From: Meloidogyne chitwoodi
Taxonomy: Eukaryota; Nematoda; Chromadorea; Rhabditida; Meloidogynidae
Assembly: GCA_015183035.1 (NCBI GenBank)
Contig: JACZZP010000007.1
Span: forward strand, 744,001-808,000
DNA length: 64,000 nucleotides
Direction of reading: 5' to 3'
Below, piece after piece: positions 45,723 to 56,621 of the stretch. The position numbers and the translations under genes were made by a program. Positions within the stretch are counted from its first letter, which is position 1; each line of letters begins with the position of its first letter. Under the pieces are notes generated by a model. The model was not told where the DNA came from. It did no database searches and saw nothing but the letters and a program-made list of their open reading frames with translations.

Positions 45723-45976
45723 TCAAAAAATTAAAATTATTCTTATTAAAGTAGAATTGTTCCCTACCCTTTCTACTTTATCATGTCCAACCAAACAATG
45801 GTCTTCCAGAATGTGTATTGTATCTTGTCCGATCTTCTCCCATTTTTTCCCAGTTTAAGACGCTACGGCGTCTTTATGTTTTTCTGACCAATTTTCTTTG
45901 CTTGAAAACTTGAAATTTAAAGGCCTTTCGTAGTCTTTGCCTGGACCGTCTGAATGGAATGTCTGTCTTAAATTTG
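45723..45976 (-). pseudogene. Exon-like frame with one stop, unrecognised
   Basis: The minus strand reads RQTFHSDGPGKDYERPLNFK, ENWSEKHKDAVAS, a TAA, then KKWEKIGQDTIHILEDHCLV and on to a TGA. Hydrophilic, strongly protein-like residues on both sides of the stop indicate a recently broken exon or a missed short intron. It lies just downstream (minus sense) of the exon at 46134-46258. Confidence 0.4.
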
Positions 45977-46077
45977 GGTAAAGAATTAGTTTAAAATTGT
46001 GTGATTAGCCCACCTGTAAAAATAAATGTATATGAAATCAGAAAACTTTGGGATAAGAAATAACTTCATTTTGGAGG

Positions 46078-46360
46078 TTAAAGTTATATTATAAAAACAA
46101 AAGAAACTAGCCTGTTCAACAAAAGTCTTAAGTCTAAAAATATTGATCTATTTTTGGTAGTAATGGGGGCTCATCCCCTTTCTTGATGAGCCAATCAACA
46201 TCGGCGTTTAATGTTTTATATGCATTTTTTAGCCATTGATCAGCTTCCCGGCCCGATGCTGCAATCGAAAGTTTTGTTCGTGTTATATTAATAATTTTTA
46301 AGTAAATATTAAATATATTTCTAAAATATAAAATTAAATATAAGGAATATTATTATAAAA
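46078..46360. repeat. Duplicated block 4, copy A
   Basis: About 280 bp shared with 61579-61859, same orientation. It includes the minus-strand exon at 46134-46258, which is intact here but frameshifted in copy B. Confidence 0.85.
46134..46258 (-). CDS. Candidate terminal exon, unrecognised (intact copy)
   Basis: The acceptor TTTCGATTGCAG precedes 40 codons (SGREADQWLKNAYKTLNADV, DWLIKKGDEPPLLPKIDQYF) and TAG. Copy B at about 61640-61760 lacks one C near the start and three bases near the middle, so comparison supports this copy as the functional form. The family is not recognised. Confidence 0.5.
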
Positions 46361-46710
46361 TAAATTTAAAAAATTCCTCAAAGTTAGCAAAATATACAAA
46401 TTTTTGACGAAAAAACGCGTGAAAAAATATAATTTTAAAATTAAACAAGAAAATATATTGTAATAAATTTAAAAAATTCTAATTTGTTTATTATAAAAGA
46501 TATATTTATTCCGAGCACTATTTTTATATATAAATGTATGATTTAAAATAATTTAAAGGTTAGAAAATATATGGATGATGGCAGGGGATGGTTCAGCATA
46601 TTTAGTCGCAGGGTTTTATTATATAGAGGGTAGTAGGTTTTAAAAAATTATAATTTTATTAATATAAAAGATATATTTATTCCGAGCACTATTTTATATA
46701 TGAATTTATT

Positions 46711-46840
46711 TTGTTAGATAAATTACCGTACCAAAAGTTAAAGAATTAAACAGAACCCTCTGGATAATTTACCGAATCCATATTTTATTGCCAATAAATG
46801 TGTTAATTAATATTAACTAAATGAATATCAAAAAATTTTT
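46711..46840. repeat. Duplicated block 5, copy A (decayed exon)
   Basis: Shared with 53255-53372. The plus-strand exon seen there is broken here by single-base changes, although NPLDNLPNPYFIANK remains readable in one frame. Confidence 0.75.
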
Positions 46841-46999
46841 GATAAATATTTTAAATAAAAAATGTTTTTATTTGAATTAAAAAATTATTATTTATAAAAG
46901 CTTAATTCTAATAAAAAATATATTAATTTTTTAATTTATATATATTTAATTATAAATTTCATTAAATTATACAAAATACATCATTGCTCTTATAAGCAG

Positions 47000-47178
47000 A
47001 ATAACTTTTCTGCCTTTAGAGATTTTTTTTCGAAGAAAAATAAAAAACTACCTCAGGTATGTACCAAAATTAATTCAACCAGAAGCTAAAAAGAATTGCA
47101 ACAAAAAATTCCAAAGATTCAGCCGAGGCCAAAGATAAACAGCTAAAAGTGAATAAATCGATCATTTTCAAAAATTAA
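47000..47178 (+). CDS. Candidate two-exon 3' end with a 26-nt intron
   Basis: The acceptor CTTATAAGCAG opens 19 codons (NNFSAFRDFFSKKNKKLPQ), ending at a consensus donor CTCAG|GTATGT. After only 26 nt the acceptor AATTCAACCAG resumes in phase 0 with KLKRIATKNSKDSAEAKDKQ and LKVNKSIIFKN to TAA at 47178. Reading through the intron gives a stop, so splicing is needed. The product is a basic, charged tail of unknown function. Confidence 0.45.
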
Positions 47179-47493
47179 TAAGTTTCAGGGTGCCGGTCAT
47201 TTTTTTGCGTAGTTCAATCTAATTCTCGTTGGGACCGGTCAAATAATTGGAAATGAAATTTTTAATAAAATAAGTTTATAATTCGTTTAAAATATATCAT
47301 TAAATTCGATCATGAATAGGTTCATTACTTTCCCTAAATGCTATAAATTGAGGGTGTACTCTTCCAATTTCTCAAGCTTAAGAAAATTTGTACCACCTCT
47401 GTTAATGTAATTGCGGATATTTATAATTTTTTGATTACATTTTAATTTTTTGAAGTTATGTAAAATAAATTTAAAATGCTTTCCAGATTCCAA

Positions 47494-47733
47494 ATGTCGG
47501 ACAAGTTCCAATTGAGTTTCATAGTGATCTTTGGATTTTGTTGGATCACATTCGGAGAATCAGTAAAAGATTCCTCTTCATCCGATTCAACGTATAAATC
47601 ATCGTTGAACATCATTGCGGACCAAATTGTCGATTGTTACCATCCAATTGGGTGGAGTTTTTCAGCTAGATTTTTGATTGGATCATTTTCAGATAATTTA
47701 GACTCAATACAACTGCCGCTATTAATTGTCTAA
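47494..47733 (+). CDS. Candidate secreted protein start
   Basis: An acceptor-like TGCTTTCCAG lies 8 bp before the ATG, as at nematode trans-splice sites. The protein begins MSDKFQLSFIVIFGFCWITF, then GES and a Ser-rich stretch, a good signal peptide. A possible donor (TCA|GTAAAAG) sits right after GES. Without splicing the frame runs 79 residues to a stop at 47733. The later part overlaps a sequence repeated at 50778-50821, where it is read in another frame, so only the first 23 residues are trusted. Plant-parasite effectors start this way, but nothing else supports that role. Confidence 0.4.
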   Translation: MSDKFQLSFIVIFGFCWITFGESVKDSSSSDSTYKSSLNIIADQIVDCYHPIGWSFSARFLIGSFSDNLDSIQLPLLIV

Positions 47734-47800
47734 TAGTTGGAAGATACAATGAACATGTAGAATTTTCCGCTGACAAATAAAAAAGATAAAGAAATAAAAT

Positions 47801-47931
47801 TTAAAAAATTGCTCTTCTAGTTTCATCATCAAAAAATTTAAGGATAGGTAAAAGCCTTTTATCTTCTTGTTTATCCTTTCTCCAGTATGAGAACCAGTAA
47901 ATTTTCTCGTTTTCTGACAATGAAAGTTCAC
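47801..47931 (-). CDS. Candidate terminal exon, unrecognised
   Basis: After the acceptor TTTGATTAG the minus strand reads ELSLSENEKIYWFSYWRKDK, QEDKRLLPILKFFDDETRRA and IF, then TAA. The mixed charged and aromatic composition is clearly protein-like. Minus-strand text at 47965-48060 (FISLYKNKEAINLFVDSHEA) and the exon at 48065-48151 may be upstream exons. Confidence 0.45.
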
Positions 47932-48064
47932 CTAATCAAAATATTTTTAATAAATATAAATAAATCGCTTCATAAATGAATAGCTTCATGGGAATCGACA
48001 AATAAATTAATGGCCTCTTTATTTTTATATAACGAAATAAACACTAATTTAATAGTCATTTTTA

Positions 48065-48151
48065 ATTAAAAATAAATAATTTTGATGTAAAATGTAACAC
48101 GAGGAGGCTTGCAGAAGTACAGGCAACTTAGTGCGTCACCATCCTCCACCT
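48065..48151 (-). CDS. Candidate exon, unrecognised
   Basis: The acceptor TTTTTTGAG leads into VEDGDALSCLYFCKPPRVTF and a few A/T-rich codons before TAA. The Cys pair spacing is CLYFC. Short and without a clear donor. Confidence 0.3.
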
Positions 48152-48868
48152 CAAAAAATTATAACTATTTTTTAATTTATTTAAAAATATATTTAAATAA
48201 TAAAAAACAAAAATTTACTAAATGCATTAATATATATTTTTAATCATTAGTAATAACCTCAGTATTATTTTTAAATTTTTTTCACGATCTAATTTCGATC
48301 TCTTTTTTGAGAAGCAGTCTTCTATTTTCGTTTACTTTATTATATTCTTTCTCCTTAAACAATTGTATGCCGATGAGTTTTTCTTCCTTTACTCATCCTA
48401 TCGAAATAAATTTAATTTTTCTTTCAATGTTTCCTAAAATATTTCATAGTGTAACTCATTTATCCTTCTTTATAAAATTTTAAGTATGACATATATTTTT
48501 ACTAATAAATAATAAAGTTACTTGAAAAACAAAGCAATTTCTGTTTCAACTGAAAAAAACGCCTTGTTAAAAAATTAAATTTATTTAATTTTTAATTAAA
48601 AATTGTTATTATTAAAATAATTTAATACTCCACATTATCATCATGGCAGATTGCACATTTTATATTTAAATGTGGACGCTTTTTTCTAAGAGATTTTTCA
48701 CATCTTTTTCATATCAGACATTTTGTATAATCAGATTGAGGATTTATAAATACATTAAATTATTCACCTTAATAAGAAGCTTCTTAAAAGCATATGAAGT
48801 TGCAAATCTAAATAACTTGCACTTATCATTATGTTCTGGAATTTTATGCGAATATCCCGGAATATCTT

Positions 48869-49003
48869 TTATCCTTCCGCATTTAATTCTTCTAGCGCTT
48901 CAACCTCTTCAGAATCCAACCTAAGTATGTTGCAGACTGGTTCCACAGGTAACGGTTCTACACATTTTTTCAACTGATTCTTGTGAACTACTCTCGGGTT
49001 GGA
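48869..49003 (-). pseudogene. Exon frame, frameshifted copy of the 50948-51100 exon
   Basis: The acceptor TTCACTTCAG is followed by SNPRVVHKNQLKKCVEPLPV, EPVCNI and LRLDSEEVEALEELNAEG, then a stop caused by a one-base loss relative to the paralogous exon at 50948-51100. After the shift the frame continues as DIPGYSHKIPEHNDK. The RVVHKNQLKKCVEP segment resembles the tail of some retrotransposon integrases, which may hint at a mobile origin. Confidence 0.45.
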
Positions 49004-49777
49004 CTGAAGTGAATTACAACAGTATGATAAAATAAATAATTATCAATATTATACATTTTTAATTCAATTATTTTAAATATTTAAATTAGAACTTTAAAAA
49101 AATATATTTTAAATCTTTCTTTTTATAAGTTTAATTTAATTAATTTTGTTAGATTTTAGGTGAAAAATTTGAAAATTAAATTTTTTTAATTATGTTTTAA
49201 TTAAAATAAATTATTTAATTATATTTTTACATTATATTTTTTATATAAATTGGTTTATAATTAATTTAATTTGTGACAAGTAGTTTCCGGACATGAAATT
49301 ACTCTAGCAATTAACTTGATTGATTAACTTAAATAAAAAATATTCTTTATGTAATAAACAATGTTCTTTAAATTTGCTTGTTTTTCTCAGTTAGACATTT
49401 TAAAATTAATTCATGTATATTTTTTTGTAAGTGCTTTAGGTTTTTGTATTGTTGACAAAAAATTTAAATCTAAAATTAAAAAATTTTAAAAATAAATGTA
49501 AATAGAAGGAAGTATAAAAAATTTTTAATAAAAATAATTAAGAAATTAATATTAAAAAACAAAAAAATAAAATATAAATAAATTTTTTGTTACAATATGT
49601 ATAACCTTTGTCTAATTCAAAATTTAATTCAATTGAAGTACATGCGATTTTAGTATATTCGAAGAAATTGGCTGTATGGCTTGTTTATTTAATACTTATT
49701 TGTTTTTAATTGAATAAATCAACAAAAATTTTTTAATTATAATTGTTTTAATATAAAAATATTTTTACACTATTGTC

Positions 49778-50020
49778 AAAAACGTCTAGATTAATAGTAA
49801 ATGGTTTTTCCTTGTATAATCGGCCGAAATTCGATATACGCTCTTCTTTAAGCGTACTATGTGTTTTCTTATGTTTTCGTAGATGATGATTTCCAATCGT
49901 AAATATTCCTTATAAAGCAAGCCTGCTTTTTTTAAATATAAAAATTAATTTCTTTATTATTAATATTCTTTCATCTGCATTTAGATCTTGGATATATTTT
50001 CGTTTATTTTTTTTAATTAT
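49778..50020. repeat. Duplicated block 6, copy A
   Basis: Shared with 60893-61118, same orientation. On the minus strand this copy is open as LRKHKKTHSTLKEERISNFG, then RLYKEKPFTINLDVFDN; copy B keeps KEKPFTINLDVFDN but has a stop upstream. The exon model is therefore likely real. Confidence 0.7.
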
Positions 50021-50571
50021 TCAAAATTTTAATTTTTAATAATTAGTAAATTATTCAGCTATATTTTATAAAATTTTAAATTACAAAAACATTTATTATA
50101 TTGGTGACATAAATTAAGGTTTCTGTGTCGTAGTAAAGTGATTTCCTTTTGAATTTTTTAAACTACACAAAAGACGCAAATTTATTTTAAATAATTTAGA
50201 ATTTAAATGATATTAATTTTAAATTAAATCATAAGCTTATTCACTAATAAATTTTTGAATTTAATTTTTTTCCTATAAGTTTCATTACAATTTGTTCAAT
50301 TTCTCCGAATACCAAGAACCCTCGATTCGGTGTCCTTTTGAGACGCTTTAAAATTTGTTTCATCGATTTCAACAGTCATATTCTCAATACAACGATTTAA
50401 TGGTCTTATAAATTTTAATTAATGACGAAAATTTTTATTTAAAAATATTACTAAAAATTATTTTTATTAAGTATATTATGTGTTTTTCAATATTAAGATT
50501 ATAAATTTTAATATTAAATTTTATATTTTAATGATGAAAAATAATTTTAGTTTTTATTTGAAATTAAAAAG
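50021..50571. other. AT-rich DNA, nothing supported
   Basis: A/T runs with no open frame of interest and no repeats beyond the neighbouring minisatellite. Confidence 0.4.
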
Positions 50572-50746
50572 GATGTCTTAATTTAATTTTGTCTTGATAT
50601 CTAATGTCTTAATGTCATTTTGTCTTGATATCTAATGTCTTAATGTCATTTTGTCTTGATATCTAATGTCTTAATGTCATTTTGTCTTGATATCTAATGT
50701 CTTAATGTCATTTTGTCTTGACATCTAATGTCTTAATGTCATTTTT
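50572..50746. repeat. 31-bp minisatellite, about five copies
   Basis: The unit contains GTCTTGATATCTAATGTC and TTAATGTCATTTT. Starts fall at 50591, 50622, 50653, 50684 and 50715, an exact 31-bp period, with one change (GACATC) in the last unit. It ends 8 bp before the splice acceptor of the next exon, so it lies in an intron or promoter. Confidence 0.9.
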
Positions 50747-50754
50747 ATTTTCAG

Positions 50755-50818
50755 GCATTTTTGACCGACAGTATAATCATTGCGGACCAAATTGTCGATA
50801 CCGTTACCATCCAATAGG
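50755..50818 (+). CDS. Candidate Cys-containing exon
   Basis: The acceptor TTTTATTTTCAG and donor ATAGG|GTGAGT bracket one open frame, GIFDRQYNHCGPNCRYRYHP then IG. A related stretch at 47611-47657 has HHCGPNCR but lacks two bases afterwards. The exon could belong to a secreted Cys-rich protein. Family unknown. Confidence 0.4.
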
Positions 50819-50947
50819 GTGAGTTACATCCAATTAATAACTTATATTTATTTTTCTCTCTATTTATTTAAATTTTATATTATATATATATCTAAAATAA
50901 AAATAATCATAAAAAATTGATTTTAATTTGCTGTTTTTTCGTACTCC

Positions 50948-51100
50948 TTAGATTGTATCTATGTACTTGTTCCTTGTCTCTCTGCTTCCGTATTGTCCAT
51001 GATTATGTTCTGGAATTTTATGCGAGTATCCTGTAATATCTTTTAGCTCTTCCGCATTTAATTCTTTTAACGTATTAATCTCTTCAGAATCCAACCTAAG
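50948..51100 (-). CDS. Candidate exon, unrecognised (intact copy)
   Basis: The minus strand reads LRLDSEEINTLKELNAEELK, DITGYSHKIPEHNHGQYGSR and ETRNKYIDTI before TAA. The paralogous exon at 48869-49003 shares LRLDSEE and ELNAE and, after a frameshift, GYSHKIPEHN. Conservation of the protein in two diverged copies supports coding. Function unknown. Confidence 0.5.
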   Translation of the reverse strand, partial: LRLDSEEINTLKELNAEELKDITGYSHKIPEHNHGQYGSRETRNKYIDTI

Positions 51101-51114
51101 TGTGGTTTTAAATA
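51004..51114. repeat. Duplicated block 7 (pair with 48828-48935)
   Basis: Same-orientation DNA copy of the block containing CTGGAATTTTATGCGA and CTTCAGAATCCAACCTAAGT, about 80 percent alike by eye. Confidence 0.7.
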
Positions 51115-51737
51115 GATTCTTTACGATTCACTTTACAAGCTTTATTTTAGTGATTAAGTAATTTAAATTTTAAAATATATAAACTAATTAAAATAAACAT
51201 CAGAATGTAACAGTTTTAAATTATACTTAAAAATGCGTAATATTTAATATAAAAAATTTTTTTAATTTATTTTTTCCCTTTTTTAAGTATTGTATCGTTT
51301 AAAAATAAAAAATGTTTACGAAGTGAGGCTGTTGTAAAACTATATTAGTTTTTTGGTTATAAAAATATTCAGCTTTTTTGTATAAAAAATTTTATTTTGT
51401 TTCAAACAGACACTAGATGTAATATTTGTTTTTGTTGGGCAACTTTTCATAATTAAGTATTATTGTCATATGTAGTTTTTTGATAATAAAATCTAGTAGA
51501 TCAATAAAGAAACATATCTTCCTTCTGACTTTTTTGATCGCACTATGAGGGTTTAAATGAATTCGATTGACTGATTATATTTTTTTATTTAAGTAAACTT
51601 TTTAATTGTGAGACTCAATAGACAAGAATTCCATTTTCAGTACTTTAAATGTTTTGACTACATTGGACCTTGGGTTACAAAATTCTTTACTTAACTCAGC
51701 ACTAATTCAAGTAAAGTCATGGACTCTAACTTCTGAG

Positions 51738-51958
51738 GCACCAATTTTTGCGATATTTTCGCAGATAGAGATGACATTTAAAACGCGGATCCAAAATCTT
51801 GGCAAGAATTAAATCTCTATAGAATTATTTTATTTTAAAAAAAATTTTCTAAAAATCTAAATAAGTACCAATTTTCATTCCAGGCTGTTATTTTATGTTT
51901 CTGTGAGCATCGCGTTTTTCATTCATAAATCATAAAATTTAGGATAACTATAGAGTGG
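51738..51958. repeat. Duplicated block 2, copy B
   Basis: Pairs with 42087-42307. Directly after it (51992-52100) an open plus-strand frame STCKKGGGNLLYFCPQNEPT appears, with a weak, decayed counterpart near 41030. Confidence 0.85.
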
Positions 51959-52394
51959 CAGCAAGTAAAAAGAACCAGTTGGCTCATTTTCATGTCTACC
52001 TGTAAAAAAGGTGGAGGAAATTTATTATATTTTTGTCCACAAAATGAGCCAACAAAAATTAGAAAAAGGAAGAAATGGGGCGAAAAATCTTGTGTTATTA
52101 TTTCAATGAAATTCACAAGCATCTTTTGTAGTATCACAAGTCCAAATATCAGTAGTGAAACTGACAATTTCCATTTCTTTTACTTCATATTTAATTTTAT
52201 TTTTGACAATTTTATAAAACTTATGTTAGTTAATTCATTATTGTTTTTTAGTTTAGATAATGGAAAAAATTTTTTAAATTTTTTAAAATTATTTTTAATT
52301 CTTTTTTTTTTCTTGTTGATTTTTTAATTAACTGATCGACAAACGAAGAAATCATATTTTTTCTTGTTTTTTTTAATTTAACACAATGTGAAAA

Positions 52395-52577
52395 ATAACA
52401 TTTTCCTGTACACAATCCTTTGGAAATTTTACAAAATATATTTATTAAAACTATAAAATTAAAAAATATTATCTGATAAAATCCACCTTCAAATCTGACT
52501 CATCCACCTACTTTAATTCATTATGTCCATAATTCTGCCACTTTATTAAAAATTGACAACTTATTTGTTCTGTTTTT
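52395..52577. repeat. Duplicated block 8, copy A
   Basis: About 180 bp almost identical to 54877-55052 (CACAATCCTTTGGAAATTTT, CAAATCTGACTCATCCACCT), the least diverged pair in the window. Confidence 0.9.
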
Positions 52578-52599
52578 AGAAGATGAACAATTCTAGAAG

Positions 52600-52708
52600 T
52601 TAAAATCGATTTAACTTGAATTGTCCATCAATAATAGGCGAAGGTTTTGACTGTTTCGGTGTAGGAGCTGCATCACAGGATGGTGGTCTTAAATTAGACA
52701 TTGATCTT
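52600..52708 (-). CDS. Candidate terminal exon, unrecognised
   Basis: The acceptor CAATTTTATAG is followed by RSMSNLRPPSCDAAPTPKQS and KPSPIIDGQFKLNRF, then TAA. Block 8 lies just downstream and would be its 3' untranslated region. A second copy at about 55986-56062 keeps QSKPSPIIDGQFK but is frameshifted after it. Pro/Ser-rich C-terminus of an unknown protein. Confidence 0.5.
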
Positions 52709-53260
52709 CTATAAAATTGATTAAAAAACTAAAATGATAAAAGTATAACATTCTTAATAAAAATTAAAAAAATATTTAATAATTAATTAAGACAGAACAT
52801 TACTAATATTTAGATTTCCATTTGTTAAATTTTTAATAATTATATTTTAATTTTTATTTAAAATTATTTTAATTTTAGTAAGTAATTTGATGTTTAAATT
52901 ATAATTTTAAATGTATTAATAAATAATTAAGTTTTATTCAGGTTAAATATATCAATCTATTTTAATTTATATCAAAATTTAACGCTTATTAAATAATTCC
53001 TATTTATTCGATAGGTATTTCTTTTTAAATAGAATTATGTGATATTTGATTAACACCTTAAAATTAGGCAATAATCCTTGTATTTGATAATATTCTATAA
53101 TTATTAATTTTTATATTTTTTAAATATAATATCTTTTAAATTATTATATTGTTTTTAATTAGTTATCTAATATTAATTGTTTATTAATTTTATAAAAAAT
53201 TTTTATTTTAAAATTTTAAATATCTCTTTTGCTTACTCTTATTTTCAATTTTTATTTTAG

Positions 53261-53353
53261 ATAAATTCCGTACCAAAGGTTAATGAATTAAAACAAAACC
53301 CTCTGGATACTTTACCAAATTCATATTTTATTGCCAATAAATTTGTTAATTAA
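53261..53353 (+). CDS. Candidate terminal exon, unrecognised (intact copy)
   Basis: The acceptor TTTTATTTTAG opens INSVPKVNELKQNPLDTLPN, SYFIANKFVN and TAA. The copy at 46711-46840 has the same residues spread over several frames, so this is the intact form. Unknown family. Confidence 0.45.
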   Translation: MNSVPKVNELKQNPLDTLPNSYFIANKFVN

Positions 53354-53888
53354 TATTAACTAAATGAATATAATAAATAAGATTCTTCTTCATTTTTTAG
53401 TAGGCTTTTTTTACCTAAAATCTTTGGTAAATTATTTTTTTCCGGATTTTTTGATGTTTTTCCACAAGTCCATGGAATAATCTTCCATAATTTTTCTTCT
53501 TTTTATTAACAGTATTTGATTTAAAGTAATGGAGTTGTTTGCTCCAATTTTCATCGATAACTTAAATAAGAAGTACATGTTGTATTAAAATTATTATTTT
53601 TAGGAGGACTATAGACTAATGCAGTAGCTTCCTTTATCGAAGAAGAATTCTTTAAGAATAATTTATAAATAATGGTTTAAATTTTAAATAAGATTTGAAA
53701 AATATCTATTAAAAATTTCTTACTTTATATATTATTTTTCTAATCAATTGAGAATTTTTATTTTTATTATTCGTAGTTGGGTTTTTTTAAATATTTTTTT
53801 CTAAAATTTAAATAAGAAATTAATTATAAATATTATTAAATTAAAAGATAAAAGAATAATTAATTATTAATAAATATTAAAAAATTAT

Positions 53889-54188
53889 GTACAGATATAT
53901 ATACTATATTTTTAATCTAAATACATATTAAATTATTTTTAAAATAGTTTATAATGCATAGACGTATTTTCAAGAAAATTAACAAAGCATTTCGAAATTA
54001 AAATATAATCGAAAAGAAGACAAACTTGACATTACGAAGATTGTTTCAAAAAGAATTTTAGAGTTTAAGACATGATAACACCATATAGTCCAAAATCATA
54101 CGCCGAAAACAAACTGAAAATAGTATTATTTTGTTAAATCAAATAATATATATTCATTTATAAAAGATCTTTATTTAGTTAATTTTAG
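53889..54188. repeat. Duplicated block 10, copy A
   Basis: About 295 bp shared with 62251-62546, same orientation. One plus-strand frame is kept in both copies with conservative changes (here SKLKYNRKEDKLDITKIVSK, then RILEFKT), suggesting an exon. Confidence 0.8.
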
Positions 54189-54876
54189 ATAATAGGAAAC
54201 AATATAGATTAAAAATCTCAAAAAATATTTCTGTTTCATTAATTTTACTCGGCGTTACGTGAAAAAACACCAATAATATGAAAAATAATTTTTAATTTAA
54301 ATATTTAAATTTATTTATAAAATCAACAATTTTTAGTTTTTATTTAATATAAATTGTTTTCCATCATCCCCTCATTTGTTATAGTCAAGATTATATAATT
54401 TTCTAATTTTTTCAGGAATTTTATCTGCTAATTCGACTTTGCTGAAAATTTAAATCGTATAAAATAATATTAATTTTATTTAAATATTAATATTTATTTT
54501 TAATTAAAATAAAAAATTACCCAACATTGGATTTAACTATTGGTTTGACAAAAAGTTGACCAATATAATAAACCGTACTAAATCTTATTTTTTTAGATTT
54601 AACTTAAGTGTTGTAATCATTGTCATTAAAGATGACAATTTTATCATAAATTTTAAAATATTCATCATTTTTTTATTCAAACAACATTATTTTGTTTTTC
54701 AAACTTTCGTTTATTTATTAAGTTAAATCAGGAAGATCAAATTTGACAAAATGATCGTCCAATTCTATTGCCAAAATTAATATGTTGATATGTATATAAA
54801 ACAATTTCTATTATTTTATTACATAAATGTATATAATTCGGGATAGAATAGGTAATTTCACACATAACTAAAATAA

Positions 54877-55052
54877 ACATTTTCCGGTACACAATCCTTT
54901 GGAAATTTTACAAAATATATTTATTAAAACTATAAAATTAAAAAATATTATCTGATAAAATCCACCTTCAAATCTGACTCATCCACCTACTTTAATTCAT
55001 TATGTCCATAATTCTGCCACTTTATTAAAAATTGACAACTTATTTGTTCTGT
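54877..55052. repeat. Duplicated block 8, copy B
   Basis: Near-identical to 52395-52577. The part that should follow (block 9) is displaced 920 bp downstream. Confidence 0.9.
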
Positions 55053-55066
55053 TGTTATAGGATGAA

Positions 55067-55986
55067 AAATATTTTCATTTTAAATTTTGTTTTTAATTAA
55101 AAAATAATTTTAAATTTAATTCTATTTTTTAGGCATTTAGGAATTTTTATTTTAAGTAATCAAAAAATAATAATATTCAATAGACAGTGAACTATAAAAA
55201 ATTTCAAAAAATGTTTTTTTAGTCTCCTTGTGGTCAATTTTTGTCCATTCATGTTTGTGGTAATTAAAATATGTTGACCACATTTTTCAATAAAAAAGTT
55301 ACAATACCAATTTGATGAACAAAAATAGCTTGAAAATGATTTAAAAAACTTAAATTAGTTTCTTTTTGTTGCTTAAAGTTGCGATCTAATTCTTTTTAGA
55401 TATAAAATATTATAATGCGAAAGGTTTGGCTTTGGTGGCATATAATTAATAATTTCTTTAAAAAATATAGAATTACTAAAAAGATTTTTATTAATTTAAA
55501 ACAAAGAATAAAAAAGAATTATAAAAAATATGCACTTTCAATTGTCTTTTATATTCAAAAAATCCATCTAAATTGATGGATGAAAAATCTGAATCATTTA
55601 ACAAAATAAAGAAAAGATTTATCTTAATTTTATTCAAAAGCATAAATTTTTCGATGGATCATCAATTTTATATTCCCTCATTTTTTGTGGAGATGATAAA
55701 GGTTAAATTCGCCATTTCTTTCTAAAATAAACTATCTATTTATTTTAAGAAGGTTATTGTTATACTTTCTTTTTTAACCAATATAATTCAGACAAGAGAA
55801 TTTGTTTACTTAGTAGTATTTGAAATACTTTTCAGCTTTAATCTCCTATAGTAAGTTCAAATTATCGAACTGTCTGATTCTTGTCCATTTGTCATGTCCT
55901 AAAATCTCTTTCCTAATCTTATATCCAAAGCTTTTTTAAAGAAATTCTTGGCTCCTCCCCCTATTTTTCTGTTTTTATAGGATGAA
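55067..55986. mobile_element. Possible 920-bp insertion flanked by a 19-bp direct repeat
   Basis: At 52.4-52.7 kb blocks 8 and 9 are contiguous. Here they are separated, and the junctions carry direct repeats TCTGTTGTTATAGGATGAA (55048-55066) and TCTGTTTTTATAGGATGAA (55968-55986). That fits an insertion with target duplication, or a local duplication. The interior includes an open plus-strand frame near 55550-55722 (YSKNPSKLMDEKSESFNKIK) of unknown nature and no obvious terminal inverted repeats. Confidence 0.4.
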
Positions 55987-56062
55987 CAATTCAAGATGTT
56001 AAAATCAATTTAACCTTGAATTGTCCATCAATAATAGGCGAAGGTTTTGACTGTTGCGGTGA
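55970..56062. repeat. Duplicated block 9, copy B (pair with 52578-52665)
   Basis: Holds the decayed copy of the minus-strand exon at 52600-52708, with an added base after GGACAATTCAAG that changes the frame. Confidence 0.8.
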
Positions 56063-56262
56063 ATATTAAAATCACAAACTAAAACTTCGGGAAAATTATT
56101 TATTAAAAATATTTATGAATAAATAAAAATTATAATTTTAAAGGTATATCTAATTTTTATTTTTTGTTTAACTTTAAAAAGAAAGTGAAAGTTATTTTTT
56201 TATAATTTGTTTAAAATATCTTCCAACATTATTGAAATTTGTATATTTTAATTATTCATTTA

Positions 56263-56513
56263 ATACTAAAATTATTCAAGTCACTGATTGCTATTTTATT
56301 GTTTTGAAATTTATCAATTTATTTATGATTATATTTTAAAATTTGTTTTTATAATTTTGTGTTTATGTTTGTAAAATTCTGTTTTAATTAATTGTAAACT
56401 AAAACCATCGCGCTCAACAAAAGTAAATTAAACATTTGTTGGATATAAATCTTCATTTTTTATACAGTCGTTTGGCATTTGATTGTTGCTATTAGGTTGA
56501 TTGTTGTTGTTTG
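56263..56513. repeat. Duplicated block 1, copy B
   Basis: Pairs with 41151-41401, same orientation, few differences. Confidence 0.85.
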
Positions 56514-56621
56514 TTAATTTTTGATATTGTTTTGCTAAAATTGAAAATGTAAAATTTTTAATTTTTAAATTACCATTGATTTCAACGAAAATAGAAATTT
56601 GGTTTGTTCACCTATAAATTT

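Noticed and set aside
50572..50746. CRISPR-like regular array
   Set aside because: The period is pure tandem repeat without unique spacers, in a eukaryotic, spliced context.
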